A stretch of 64,000 nucleotides of DNA from Hetaerina americana. Taxonomy: Eukaryota > Arthropoda > Insecta > Odonata > Calopterygidae. A model generated the notes under the pieces. The model worked only from the letters and a program-made list of their open reading frames with translations. It was not told where the DNA came from and made no database searches. Of this stretch, positions 1 through 10,459 are shown piece by piece. Each line of letters starts with the position of its first letter. The first letter of the stretch is position 1. Location of the stretch: the NCBI GenBank assembly GCA_022747635.1, contig JAKTNV010000005.1, positions 43,631,238 through 43,695,237 on the forward strand, given 5' to 3'. The position numbers were made by a program, and so were the translations under genes.

Positions 1-3000
1 TTCGTGATTTTGTTCAAAATGACGGGCTTACCATACCATGGCCCCTAAGGCCCCTACCATGGAAAATATTGTATTTTTGACGCTACTCCAGCTGTTACAA
101 GCTAAAGGTAGAAGAGATTTTTCCAGTTTCCGTTATGTACGCCGGGTGGAGGTTCAAGGCTTCTGGGTTTCGTGGCACCGCTCGTTCAACGTACCCTAAT
201 ACAAACCTGTAGCTGCTTCCACACTGGCATTTGATTCGTCATGCGTTAGGATTGCTTCATTTTTATTGCTGTAAAATGTGATCCGCTCTGATGTCGAGTT
301 TTGTAATTAAGAAATGATCGATTCATTAGCAAGTAATTCTTATCTTTCGTAAAGAATTCGTCTTTTAAGCCCGAGTAGATGTCTTTTTAATACGGTGTGA
401 AAATATTTTTCGCCGGAATGAATCCCATAGTTTAAATTTATTTTTTTGCGTGCATGGTTTAGTTATTAAAAAAATAGCAAAAGAGCTCTTTAAACTACGG
501 CTATCTATCGTCTTGAGTTTTTGTTAACAGTTTAGGCGTCTACAAAATAATATACACTTTGCTGTATCGTGTGGGAGTACAAATTTTTTGCCAAAAGTAG
601 GAATATGCTTCTATTTCTCAGAGCTGCTTTTCTTCAACCCCTTATATTCCCTTTCACTTCGAATGGAATCCCTTTTTTACACTAGCTGATGATGTTGGAA
701 GCCGTACATAAGACAATGTGGCATCGACACTCGAGCTGCGTCGTTGGATCGTCGTTAAAAAAGTTTGGCATTTTTCCAAACCTTATGTGCCAAATGGTAG
801 TAGTAAATATTTGACTGCTGGTACTCTGACCTTCGGTGGAAACAGCAAATAAGAAAGTCCCTTGCAGAGGCCATGCTCTATTATACTACTACATTTTTCA
901 TCACACTTTTCCCAAACTTCTCTTATTCTCCACGAGTCAAAAAAACGTGTGCTTATTTTCGCAGTACCAGCGGGCTTATCTAATATTTGAATAATGCAAG
1001 GCAACGCTGTACTTCGCAGTCGCGGACGACCTTGACTCTAATCCCGAATCGGAATTAAACACCCCTTTAATGTCATGCCCTTTGCTCACTTTTGGTGCGT
1101 GAAAGTCTGTTCCCCGCCCGTGCTCTGTCATGAAATGTACGTCGTGGGGAGAGTATTTGATATTGAATGAGTTTCCGGCGGCGAGAACAAAGATGGACGT
1201 TGGCGTAAACATGAGAATCGCAAGGTCGTGGTTACAATGTAGAATGCGTAGTCGAGTGAATTGAATCAGCATGTTACCCTGTAAAGCTTCCACTAAGTAG
1301 TTTGACGGGTAGTGTTAAGTCACTGGATATCTAATTGGTGTTTAAAAGCATCGGATATCATTTTATTTACGTGCTACTTTTTGTGGCTACTAATTGTTTG
1401 AGGACTAAGTGCTCGTATTCCCTATTTTCAGTGAAAACGTTCTGGTAGTCTTTCCTTTTTTGTTTGGCCCACCATTGCAGTGCGATAGACGATTTTTCTT
1501 TTTGTCTGCACTCGACTCCACTGATTAATATTGTCTATTATTTAATAGTGTCTCCATTTCGGTCGACATTAACTATTGGTTTAGTTGGAAGGGCAATAGT
1601 CACTTATGACAAGGTCATCTCATCTGATCAACCTCTTAAATTTTCTCACCTGTCTTGAGTAATTTTTGTTCGAACTTGTTCCAACATTTCCTCATATCTT
1701 TCTCTCGCAATGTTCCTAAAGTGCATCGTTCCTAAGTTTACCCTCTTCCAAAATTAAGAGAAATTCTTCGTCGACCAATCTTCATTGTATTTCCGCTTTG
1801 TCAAGAAATGTATATTCCAACAGCCGCAGCGAGTCTACGGACATAAGCTTACGATTAACTTGCCGATAGTATTACCACGTAACAACAGTTTCGGAAGTGT
1901 TGACCCCACAGTCAAACGAAGTGCGGGGTCGTGAGTAGTAGGGTAGGGTAGTTTGCGGTAGTTATCCAATAAGGATATCCTCCGCTGTTCTTTGCCCATA
2001 GGTACTCAATTTTGTTTTTTTCTATTGTTTCAACCTGTTATATTTTGGAAGGCAATCCACATTTATATAATTTAGAATACTTAGTTTTTTATTCAATGGA
2101 AATAACAGTTTTAATTCGAAATAACAGGAAAAACTTGCAATCGTATTTAATTATCTTGCACTTTATTTCATAGTCTCTTCCTCTCTCGAGAGACCTTTCC
2201 ATATTATTTCCTGTCTTGCCCGTTTTACTGACTTCAGTTCAATATAGGATCAAACTATGCCGCTGCTAATAAAATTCAGTTTTACTTTATTAATGCCTTC
2301 TTTACACTCTAGAATGTCAAGCTATAACCCATGCACATGTTTACTTCTCAAGACGCAAATATTTGAAAAACATACTTAAAATTAGTTTTTTGACAACAAA
2401 GGATAAAATAAAAGAATGACCAATATTTGTGCAAAAAGTCCTCTTGGTATGGACGAAGTCTGTGTATAGCGATTTTTCATATGCAATTCTGCGCGAATGC
2501 CGAATATTTACTTTGACGTTTCGTAATATTTCGTAAATAATTTTTCAAAATATTAACCCCATTCGTAAATCCCATTATAAAACTTAGAGCGTTTTATAGA
2601 TTAAAGAAAAGATCAATGATATCCTATTATTTATTTTTAGTAAAATCTAAGTTTTCATTTAAACACAATTCTTAAGAAAAGGTGTTACACTTTACATATC
2701 TTGGATGATTAAGAGCAATTTATCAAGTATGAATGCTTTCAAAATAACAGTTCCACAACCGTAAACACTGAAAACTCTCCCGAACAGGTTGAACCGAAAG
2801 AATTCACGTAAAGCGCTGAAGGTTTAGTTTTTACTTGATGCACGAGGGATTTTGGTGCTTCGCCGATTTTGCTGATTACTTGCGGCTATAGTTTCAATGT
2901 CTCGTAGCCGGAATGCATGTTCGTCGCAACTTGAAGGCAATTTAACTTTATGGAGTAGCCTCGGAACCTCGGTAGGGTTAAGCAAAAAAACTCCCGAGGT

Positions 3001-3131
3001 CAGCACGAGAACGGTTCAGTTTTTATGTGATTCAGTCAAATTATTTCAAATCTGTTTCAGTGCAGAATTCATTGCAATTCATGGGAACTTCTTTGAAACG
3101 ATTTCGTTTTTAATAATTATACATTTACACA
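1..3131. other. AT-rich non-coding stretch
   Basis: No reading frame here has recognisable protein similarity, codon-like composition or plausible splice structure. The segment at about 780-1290 is less AT-rich than its surroundings and may be an old repeat, but I cannot assign it. The stretch ends where the GC-rich terminal hairpin of the retroelement starts. Confidence 0.6.
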
Positions 3132-3183
3132 GTCGGGGATGCTCAAGGCCGGCAGCATCCCCGACCGAAATCTATAGCTGACT
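3132..3183 (-). repeat. 3' terminal repeat with hairpin
   Basis: The 3' end consists of the 30-bp direct repeat (3183-3154) directly followed by the 22-bp inverted copy (3153-3132). As a result 3132-3143 and 3154-3165 form a perfect 12-bp stem around a 10-nt loop. The same 22 bases could alternatively pair with the 5' end as a panhandle. The block is GC-rich against very AT-rich flanking DNA. Confidence 0.85.
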
Positions 3184-3243
3184 GCCCCCACGCCCGTCCC
3201 GTGCGTTAATATATCCGGCCGACCAATATGGCCGACGGACACA

Positions 3244-5094
3244 TTAAAACGCGGGTACGGCCCGTGAGGGCTCGTCTGCCAGATTATCGGCCGTGGATAC
3301 CCAAGACCAGGTCACTGTCTGCGACTGTACGTTCTTTATTATCTCAAAATACATATTGAATAGCAAGGGGCGTGTCCGGAACATGACTCCGTTCCCTTTT
3401 TGCAATGTATATAATGCACTCGTATTATCCAAGTAAACCTTAATGTTAACATTTGCAAGATTTAAATCATTTAACAGAAGAATGGTTTCGGTGAGGCCGA
3501 ACAATGCTGCGTAGAGTTCTGTTTCGTTGATATGCCAGTCTGTTGGAACCGGGAATGACCGAGATAGTTGCCACTGTGGTATCACTATTCCGCCTTGCGT
3601 TGGGGTGGCGTCTGTGTAGATTTCGATGGTCTCGGTGGGCTGCGGCAAGACTACCTCTTTGGAGAAGATGTCCATCTCCAGGAGCCGCTTCCATGCCGCA
3701 TCCTCTCGTCGGTACACTTGGGATATCAAGCATGGCGGAATGCGGAGCACCCAGGCGACCCAGGCTAGGTAACCTGCCGCTTTGGGGATGTCTTGCTGTC
3801 GAAGCCGGGCCATAATGGGGATAAGAGTGGCCACACGCCGGCGCGCTTTGGCCGTTAATTTCAAGCTTAGATCACAGGTGTTAATTTGCACTCCCAGGTA
3901 TTGCAAGGTTTGCGTAGGGGTTAACACTGACTTACGTATATTTACTGTTATACCCAGGGTATCTTGTAGGAACCGGGATACTTCATATCCGCAGACCTTT
4001 GTTTCGGAATATAACAGCCAGTCATCGAGGTACACTATTGTTTTGACTGGGAATTTTCTTCGTACGAAATTCATGACGTCCTCCGCCCAGCGCTGCAGGA
4101 TTGCAGGGCTGAGTGGGTGGCCCATTGGCAGCCTCGTAAAGGCATATGTATTATCCCCGTATCGGATGCCGTAAAATTTCCAATGACGTGGGTGTATTGA
4201 AATTTGAAAGAAGGCGCTGACCAGGTCTATTTTAATCAAGTAAGCGTTACGAGGGATGAGGCGGAGGGCCCTGCCTGGTCCTAACAGAGAGAATTTCGGT
4301 TTGATGACGTGAGGCGTCCATGGGCTGAGGTCCTGAATGAACCGGTAGCCGCCATCTGCCTTCGGGATGGCAAAGCATTTAAAACTGCACTTAAGGTGCC
4401 AAGGTACAATTATCCCGGATTCTAAGAATTTTTCGACAAATCTGGACAGCACGGGAGACCGTCTGGTCCGAAATGAGATAAAGGGAGAGTTACGCGGTTT
4501 TGGTAGACTGGCTCCGATACGGGATATAATTTCATTTACCTTATACGTGTATGCGAAGGGTTTAATCGGTGTCACGGCCGGGACCTCGAATTCTTCCTCG
4601 GCTTCTGGTGGGACCTCCCACCCCTCCGGGTCCGGGAGTTCCTCCGGGAGCTCGGGTTCCGCGCCGTTGTCTGCGAAGAGCTGGTAGTCTGGGATGATTC
4701 TCCAGCGCCAGGCGTCGGATTCTTCGTATGACACCTCGTCGTCCTCGTTGTCGTGGTCGTTGTCCATGTCCGGATCCGACGCGTTCGAACCGACGCCGGA
4801 TGAGGAATCAGCGGAAGAGCTGGTTTCCCAGGCTGTGGGGTCTTCGGGTTCTCCGGAGTTGACCCACCGCAGGAGCTGCTCCTCGCCGGTTGAGATGGAT
4901 GCTTCAGGCAAGTGGAGCTCTGCTTCGGCCTCGTTGACCCCGTCCGCGGCCACGCTGGCGGGCGGGGTATTGGCGAAAGGGCTGATAGACGGGTGGTGGT
5001 GGTGGGGCGGGCGTCGGAGGTTGTTGGCTAAGGGTGAAGCCGGGAGGTAAGTGCAATAAGTTGACTGGCACCTCAGTGGCCATACGCAGCGCAT
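3244..5094 (-). CDS. Pol: reverse transcriptase-RNase H
   Basis: 616 residues from an ATG at 5094 to a stop at 3244, uninterrupted. Residues 1-180 are low-complexity: proline/histidine-rich, then strongly acidic (about 105-175), probably a linker rather than an enzyme. The reverse transcriptase runs from about 185 to 430. It shows the first catalytic Asp at 290 (KIDLVSAFF), the LPMGHPLSPAI segment at 322-332 and the polymerase box YLDD at 355-358. RNase H follows at about 488-612 with Asp495 (YTDA), Glu526 (ETELYAA), Asp556 (YLDNTSA) and Asp607 (ADEPSR), so all four acidic positions are present. No protease, integrase or tyrosine recombinase is visible. The start lies inside the upstream gag-like frame (191-nt overlap, +1 register), so the true product could begin elsewhere or arise by frameshifting. 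The overall look is DIRS-like; LTR or pararetroviral RTs are alternatives I consider less likely. Function is inferred from motifs only. Confidence 0.88.
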   Translation of the reverse strand: MRCVWPLRCQSTYCTYLPASPLANNLRRPPHHHHPSISPFANTPPASVAADGVNEAEAELHLPEASISTGEEQLLRWVNSGEPEDPTAWETSSSADSSSGVGSNASDPDMDNDHDNEDDEVSYEESDAWRWRIIPDYQLFADNGAEPELPEELPDPEGWEVPPEAEEEFEVPAVTPIKPFAYTYKVNEIISRIGASLPKPRNSPFISFRTRRSPVLSRFVEKFLESGIIVPWHLKCSFKCFAIPKADGGYRFIQDLSPWTPHVIKPKFSLLGPGRALRLIPRNAYLIKIDLVSAFFQISIHPRHWKFYGIRYGDNTYAFTRLPMGHPLSPAILQRWAEDVMNFVRRKFPVKTIVYLDDWLLYSETKVCGYEVSRFLQDTLGITVNIRKSVLTPTQTLQYLGVQINTCDLSLKLTAKARRRVATLIPIMARLRQQDIPKAAGYLAWVAWVLRIPPCLISQVYRREDAAWKRLLEMDIFSKEVVLPQPTETIEIYTDATPTQGGIVIPQWQLSRSFPVPTDWHINETELYAALFGLTETILLLNDLNLANVNIKVYLDNTSALYTLQKGNGVMFRTRPLLFNMYFEIIKNVQSQTVTWSWVSTADNLADEPSRAVPAF

Positions 5095-5596
5095 CTCCCC
5101 ATCCCATTGTTGCCACTGCTAACAGGGTTCGCGCACGATTGTAAAGTGATTTCTTCTGGATCTCATTAAGGCCTTCCCAATTTGAGGCCATGGTAAGAAT
5201 GAGGTTGATCTCATGCAAATCGCGGGCTTTAAGCCTAGGGCTGGTTTTCCGGGAGCTCAATGCAGAGAACAATTGCAATACCTCGTTATCTGGTGGAGGG
5301 TCCATTCCTTCGGCTGCACCAGCTGGTAGCAGGGCTGCGAATGATGGCGGAATAACTGCTCCGGGGAGTCCTCGCTGGTTCATTGCCTGTGTAAGTAGGG
5401 CTAGTTGGCTAGCCATGGCTGTGATTTCTGCTCGGAGTTCCTGCGTTTCGGTCAAAGGCTGTGAGGCTGTCGGTGGGGATGCCATGGTTGATACTGATTC
5501 GTTAAATGTTTCAAATCTTTCTTCTATTTCTCTCTGCTCTTCAGATGTATAAAGGTCTTCACTGCGTGGTTCACGGTCTCGTGAACGCGTTTGCAT
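4904..5596 (-). CDS. Gag-like protein of the retroelement
   Basis: 230 residues, starting at an ATG at 5596 only 15 nt inside the 5' repeat region, and intact to its stop. The N-terminus is charged with a predicted helical or coiled stretch (about residues 15-35). The middle (about 95-190) is helical and hydrophobic (HEINLILTMASNWEGL and following). A proline run (about 193-203) leads into a basic Arg-Gly-rich tail (RGRGRGQRGRS). No CCHC zinc knuckle is present; the RG-rich tail could replace it in nucleic-acid binding. Position ahead of the RT frame and this organisation are what make me call it gag-like; I do not recognise the sequence itself. Its last 191 nt overlap the start of pol in a different register. 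Expected role: packaging the element RNA. Confidence 0.65.
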   Translation of the reverse strand: MQTRSRDREPRSEDLYTSEEQREIEERFETFNESVSTMASPPTASQPLTETQELRAEITAMASQLALLTQAMNQRGLPGAVIPPSFAALLPAGAAEGMDPPPDNEVLQLFSALSSRKTSPRLKARDLHEINLILTMASNWEGLNEIQKKSLYNRARTLLAVATMGWGDALRMATEVPVNLLHLPPGFTLSQQPPTPAPPPPPVYQPFRQYPARQRGRGRGQRGRSRAPLA

Positions 5597-5610
5597 GACT
5601 TTCAGCTGCT

Positions 5611-5650
5611 GCCGGCCTTGAGCATCCCCGACCGAAATCTATAGCTGACT
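5611..5650 (-). repeat. 5' terminal repeat of the retroelement
   Basis: Read on the minus strand, this 40-bp end begins AGTCAGCTATAGATTTCGG. Its first 30 bases (5650-5621) are identical to 3183-3154, in the same orientation. Its last 22 bases (5632-5611) are the exact reverse complement of 3153-3132. It therefore holds both the direct and the inverted partner of the 3' end. Confidence 0.85.
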
Positions 5651-6980
5651 CAGGTGAAAGACGGTTCGATATTCAATTGTAATGTTTTTTTTATTTTTAT
5701 TTTTTCCTTAAAAATTCAAATAATTTATTGTCACTTAGAAATAAGTGACAAAAAATTATTAACTTCAAGACAATATTTTAGATAAACCTTTCAAAAAGCA
5801 AATTAAGCGGAAACAAAATCGGAAATGGCATTCCTCTCTCTCAGATTCTTCGGATTTGGTGCAAGGAAACTACTAGTTCCCCATTATTATTTTTTTATGA
5901 ATTTACCCTTAGCATAGACAGGTAATCAATAAAAATATTCAGTTAGTTTACATACATTTTTAATAAAAATGCAAATGGTTGTTGAAGCGCTGGATACAAA
6001 GGTTTTGGTCAAATTGAATAATCCAATGCGATATAATCTCAATTTGCGGTTTTCACGTGAAGTTGTCCAAGTCTTGTGAGTTTCGATTAACTGACATCTC
6101 CAACTGTCTCTAGCTCAGGGGATATGATATGACCTACATATGATGTAGTATGAACTAGTATCGCTGTAGTTCATAAATATAGTATGACCTAGTATAGTAT
6201 CGCTGAGCAGTCTATAAATTTATGGTAATACTATTGAATCTCAGCGAAGATTTCACACCTTCCGCGCCTTCTCTTGCCACAACTCGAGAAGCGTTTTACG
6301 TCCAGTCTAAAATTTTTTGTGAGATCACAACATTTTATTTTATAAATTCACATCTTCTTTTATTTTCATTCACGTATTAGATCGAAAATCACTCCACCAT
6401 TTATATTTTCCCCGTTGCCAATCACCCATCCACCAATTATTTATTGAAAAATATACATATAAAATTTATTTCAGAAAATTAGTCTTACAATTAACAATTT
6501 GATCACAATTTTTCAGTCTTTGCAACTTTTATTTTGTTCAAAAATGGATCAGATATTCATTTTTATCAGTATATTACATTGTAGATGACATCAGAAAAAT
6601 AAAATGTAATTCGTGGTATTGTATTCCCTGGTGAATCCAAAGCAAAAGTAAACTCGGCTACATTCGAAATGCAGCTATGTTCAGCGACTGCTTCCTTAAC
6701 ATGACACTACATTTAAGACCGATTGTCAACAGAATAAAAGGCAATAGCGGAAAAATATAACAAAGCAGGAATTATCTATTAATTGAAGCCATTTGAAACA
6801 TTTGTTGGTATCATTACCAATGGTGTTCTCTGCGTCAACTGTCCTAGCAGTAACAGATTAAATTTTCACAAAATTTAGGTGAAGGTTAACAATTTGAAAA
6901 TGCTTGTAATAATTAGTTAAATGGGATCAATTCTAAAATAATTTATTCATTCAGGAAAACAAAATAGTTTCGGTTTTATT
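5651..6980. other. AT-rich non-coding stretch
   Basis: No supported gene. At 6125-6205 there is a short degenerate tandem pattern built on 'tatgacctag/tagtatcgctg' units. Otherwise I see only AT-rich sequence. Confidence 0.5.
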
Positions 6981-7282
6981 ATGAACTTCAGATAAAAAAC
7001 ACAGTAATCAACCCGAAGGTCGGTTAAGTAGATGATGGTAGAGATCACCCAGTTCTAAGCCCTATACGGCGTGTGAAAATTCACACATCAGGGTAGGGGG
7101 GCCAGTTCCTTTCCCTGTGCCGGTTATGGTTCCCCAGGAAGACCTGGTACCCGAAAAATCACTTCAGCTTGGCTGGAGCTGCAGGTGGCCAGAGTGCCTT
7201 GCCCGGGAATCGAACCCGGGACCCTCCGGTCAGCAGTCCCACGCTCTACCCACTGGACTACCGCGACCATGAACTTCAGATA
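6981..7282 (-). mobile_element. SINE family A, full copy with target duplication
   Basis: A tRNA-derived SINE in minus orientation, body about 6995-7268. The head (7268 downward) has a tRNA-like A box (TAGTCCAGTGGGTAGAGCG) and B box (GGGTTCGATTCCCGGGCAAG). The body carries phrases shared with the other A copies: GGCACCTGCAGCTCC, TTTTTCGGGTACC, CCGGCACAGGGAAAGG and a tail ending TTGATTACTGTGTTT. The 14-bp target duplication ATGAACTTCAGATA flanks it at 6981-6994 and 7269-7282. RNA polymerase III transcription and LINE-driven retrotransposition are inferred from the family type. Confidence 0.85.
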
Positions 7283-7426
7283 TAGCACATGAATATAGTA
7301 GATTATTGCCTAGTGCCTTGCCCGGGAATCGAACCCGGGACCCTCCGGTCAGCAGTCCCACGCTCTACCCACTGGACTACCGCGACCATGAACTTCAGAT
7401 ATAGCACATGAATATAGTAGATTATT
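7194..7426 (-). repeat. 119-bp tandem duplication of SINE head plus flank
   Basis: 7194-7307 and 7313-7426 are near-identical copies spaced 119 bp apart. Each contains the tRNA-like SINE head and the same 3' flank (including the target-duplication bases and 'gcacatgaatatagtagattatt'). Because flank and SINE are copied together, this is a local tandem duplication after insertion, not a second insertion. Confidence 0.85.
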
Positions 7427-9850
7427 TTCAACCACCATAAGAGCATAGAGCGTTCAGCTGTTAATCGAAGGGTAGCTAGTCCAATTTCTTGGTTGACAAA
7501 ACGAAACCAGTTACCGTACCCCAACTTATGCAGTTAACACGACTTTGTACTTTCATATTGATGGACGTCTAATTTTGCATACAAAACGCAACCATTGGGT
7601 TGATAATTGAACTTGATTAGTTTGCACCTTACTTAATTTTAGCAGTAGATATTTTGGTTTGAGTTTCAAAATTCCTGGATAACTAGTACCAATTATTTTG
7701 GTATTGGCTTGTGTATATTTTGCGTCTTTATTATTTAGTTTAGAAAAAACCACATAGCATCAGAAATGATTTTTGAGTGAGATGTAAATTTTATATTGAG
7801 AGTTTAATGGAGCAATATAAATTATATAACCGTAACGGTAAATTTTTAATTGATGTATTGGGGAAATTTTAAAAGCTAAGATAATTTTCCATTCACTGCT
7901 CACATGTGTTCATAAGCTATGGATACTATTTTCTTTAGTCTGGTGGATTTTTTAATTAATTTTGATACAACATATTGGTACTGTCCCCCTTTATCAGTGA
8001 CAAAAAATTCCGTTCGGCTGCATGATCTCCATTTCCTTTGAATAATGCATTATTTATCTTTTGGTGAGTCCTTATGTATATAAAGAATGCACTAATCAAA
8101 CGGATTCGTTCCGCAAATATAATGAAAATATACCGTATGTAATTGCTAAACGAGAAAGTTAGTATTTCTCCCTGCACATTGTGGAATATCTATTGCCCAA
8201 CTCAACACCTTCACAGAAGCCACTCTAAATTTCAATTTAGGATAGTGCTCAAGTTCCCTTTATCCCTAGCCAATATTGCTTTCCATAAACTGTACATTAG
8301 TCTACATACTAAATCTTTCTAATTGGCGGCGGCATATCCATATTTTTGTTCTTGTGGGGATTTCAAAACAAAATACAATATTAATTAATATAATTAATAA
8401 GTAGAATTTAAGAGTTAATTGTAGTGTAGCATGTCAGGTTATGTTTTTCGGGAGGCCGGAGAGAAATTAATCCTTGCTTTTTCTTTGTCCATCTGAAACA
8501 AATATATAAAATATTATATTATCAATAATAATAAAATAACTAACAGTGAAATATTTTAATACTTGGGATCAATTATCTCGATATTTTTTGTGCCCTTGAT
8601 TCCTAGGACCCCGGGGGTCATTGCCATGGTGTGAAATTATTTCTCTGAAATAAATTTCCGTCATTTGAAATCTAACCTTTTCACGGATGATGCATGGTGG
8701 CTGCTTGGTCTAACAACAATTTTTTAAAAACTTCCTGGAAACTAGCCAAAACACTAGGAAAATACTTATCGTGGACCACCAAGACGGCGTGTGATTTGCT
8801 GCAGCTGTTCAGACTCGTCTGTTTCCTGTCAATCTCTTCATTATCTCAAAGCTCCTGCGCCGACATTTTCTATCTCCATCTACTCTCGATTCATCCTACG
8901 GTTTACGCACTACCCTGCTCTTTCTCAATGTAGCCTATATTTTATTTGCTAATATTAATTTTATATTTTTATTTCTTATTTTCCTGTAATCACTGCTAAA
9001 ACTTTCTCCACTCTCTGTTGCAACGATTGTTGACGTATTTACTCATGTAAACGACGAAGGGGTAGGTTTAAGGAGGAGGTTATCTGTGTAGCCTAAATCA
9101 ATTCCCAATAAAGACGTTTTGCTTTCATTATTATCATCCTAAGACATTTGTTGATGCCAAAATAGATATGCTTAATAAAAATATACTCTTGACTCGCGTG
9201 TCAACCCATCGAACGATCATCATGGAATTGCCCGTAGAACCCTCCCAGCTCTGCGTTCCACTTAGGGCACGCGTGCGACAGTTTCGTCACTCCCATCCTA
9301 GACCATCTCTAATTCTTATCAATGTTTTCTTCAATGAAGATCTTCATTGAACTATCTCGCCTTAGGGAATGTCACAACTTACCTCTTCCATTGACTGTTC
9401 CATACAGACCTTTCTTTACAGAATTTTCGAAATACTTCACGTATTATCTTTCCACTTAATTGTGAAAAATCGTCCATAGAACCTCATTTGCATATTTCAT
9501 GATCTTCTTTTCTTTTCTGCTCCTTTCGTCAAATTTAAAGAAAACTGAAAAAAAGTAGAATTTTGTTAATTTAAACGAATCGCTTTGCGTCACTACCTGA
9601 CGCTGTTACTAGTTAATTATTAAAGCAATCTTTGTCAATGCCTTTTTCCTTGCTATATCCCCTGGATTAGATTTTCCATCAACTTATCCTCTTGTCAAAA
9701 TAGGAAAACTCTCCCGTTTGTCTAGCATGTGTTTTACTGGAGATTTTCTTCTCTTTTTTTGACTATAGTAGCATCTTTTTCTTTAATTTTGTATTTGCTT
9801 GTTTTAAGGTTGTAGTTTTTCATCCCCTCATCCTTATTTTCCTGGTATCC
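7427..9850. other. Non-coding stretch without clear features
   Basis: No supported gene. The segment at about 9300-9560 has a CT-rich character that could be the antisense of an old LINE frame, but I could not establish it. The rest is AT-rich with no detectable structure. Confidence 0.4.
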
Positions 9851-9895
9851 TGCAGATAGAAGGGGGAGGAGGTCATCCTCTCCCTTCTATCTGCA
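9851..9895. repeat. Near-perfect 20-bp hairpin
   Basis: 9851-9870 pairs with 9876-9895 around a 5-nt loop; one G-T pair breaks otherwise perfect symmetry. It starts with TGCAGATAGAAGGG. No surrounding gene explains it. Confidence 0.8.
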
Positions 9896-10265
9896 TATCA
9901 TTATTATCCGTAAATCGCAGGGTACGTATCTTTTCTCATTTGGTCAACCCTTCTTATCATTTCCTTGTTTCCATGAATCACCATCCAACCCCGTCCAACT
10001 CCTTTCTTGCAGCAAGAATTTTAAAGAGTAAAAATCATGAGCTTTGACATGGATTCGAGCCCAGAACTCTCAACGTCGGCCCGAGTTTTTCAGCCAGTTA
10101 AGGTACTGGTGCATCATCCTTCAGCTTCATTTTTAATTAAAATTGCAAAAATTATCTGCTGCTTTGTCTTTTGTCTGCCGTCTCTTTATAAAGAGCACTC
10201 CATGTACTTCATCCTAATTTTTTTATTTATTTAGGATTAGCGAAAACAGCACATCTTGGCCCTTA

Positions 10266-10298
10266 CATCGGACTATTATCAATGATAATAGTCCGATG
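10266..10298. repeat. Perfect 15-bp hairpin
   Basis: CATCGGACTATTATC at 10266-10280 is the exact reverse complement of 10284-10298, with a 3-nt loop. It sits at the tail end of a SINE-C copy. Confidence 0.85.
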
Positions 10299-10421
10299 AT
10301 AATAATGGTCACATTTACAAATACGCAAGCCCTTGGTGGAGGAATAACCCACCCAGACTGGAATCGAACCCTCGACCCTCTGAATGGCAAACGAGGACGC
10401 TACCCCGTCGCCACCGGGGTC
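10290..10421 (-). mobile_element. SINE family C copy
   Basis: The minus strand from 10421 reads a tRNA-like head: CGGGGTAGCGTCCTCG near the A box, then GAGGGTTCGATTCCAGTC as the B box. A short body follows (GGTGGGTTATTCCTCCACC, then GGGCTTGCGTATTTG) that matches the copy at 61009. It is not a functional tRNA: the acceptor pairing is absent. Confidence 0.6.
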
Positions 10422-10459
10422 CTTCTTCCAAAAAAGCTTTATCCTAATTTTAGTGAGGA

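Larger units (their letters stand above)
3132..5650 (-). mobile_element. Compact RT-RNase H retroelement, DIRS-like, no integrase
   Basis: A 2.5-kb element on the minus strand with two intact overlapping frames, gag-like then pol-like, bounded by repeats. A 30-bp sequence at its 5' end (5650-5621) recurs in the same orientation at its 3' end (3183-3154). It is followed there by a 22-bp inverted copy (3153-3132) of the 5' region 5632-5611. GC content is far above the flanks, the boundaries are sharp, and I see no target-site duplication. Between the pol stop and the 3' repeat only about 60 bases remain, so no integrase, tyrosine recombinase, apurinic or YIG endonuclease fits. DIRS-order elements share the YLDD-type RT-RNase H, split or inverted repeats and lack of target duplication, but normally carry a tyrosine recombinase. 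This copy could be a non-autonomous derivative or a different small retroelement type. The intact frames suggest recent mobility. Confidence 0.75.

Noticed and set aside
3132..3183. Hammerhead ribozyme in the retroelement repeats
   Set aside because: A stem followed by CGAAA looked suggestive, but the conserved CTGATGA box is absent on both strands at both ends.
3467..5552. Plus-strand ORFs within the retroelement
   Set aside because: They lie antisense to intact gag and pol frames and show no motifs.
7194..7268. Genuine tRNA gene in the SINE heads (also at 10330, 37864, 46446, 56364, 61009)
   Set aside because: A and B boxes are tRNA-like, but acceptor pairing is incomplete and each is followed by a shared non-tRNA body, so they are SINEs.
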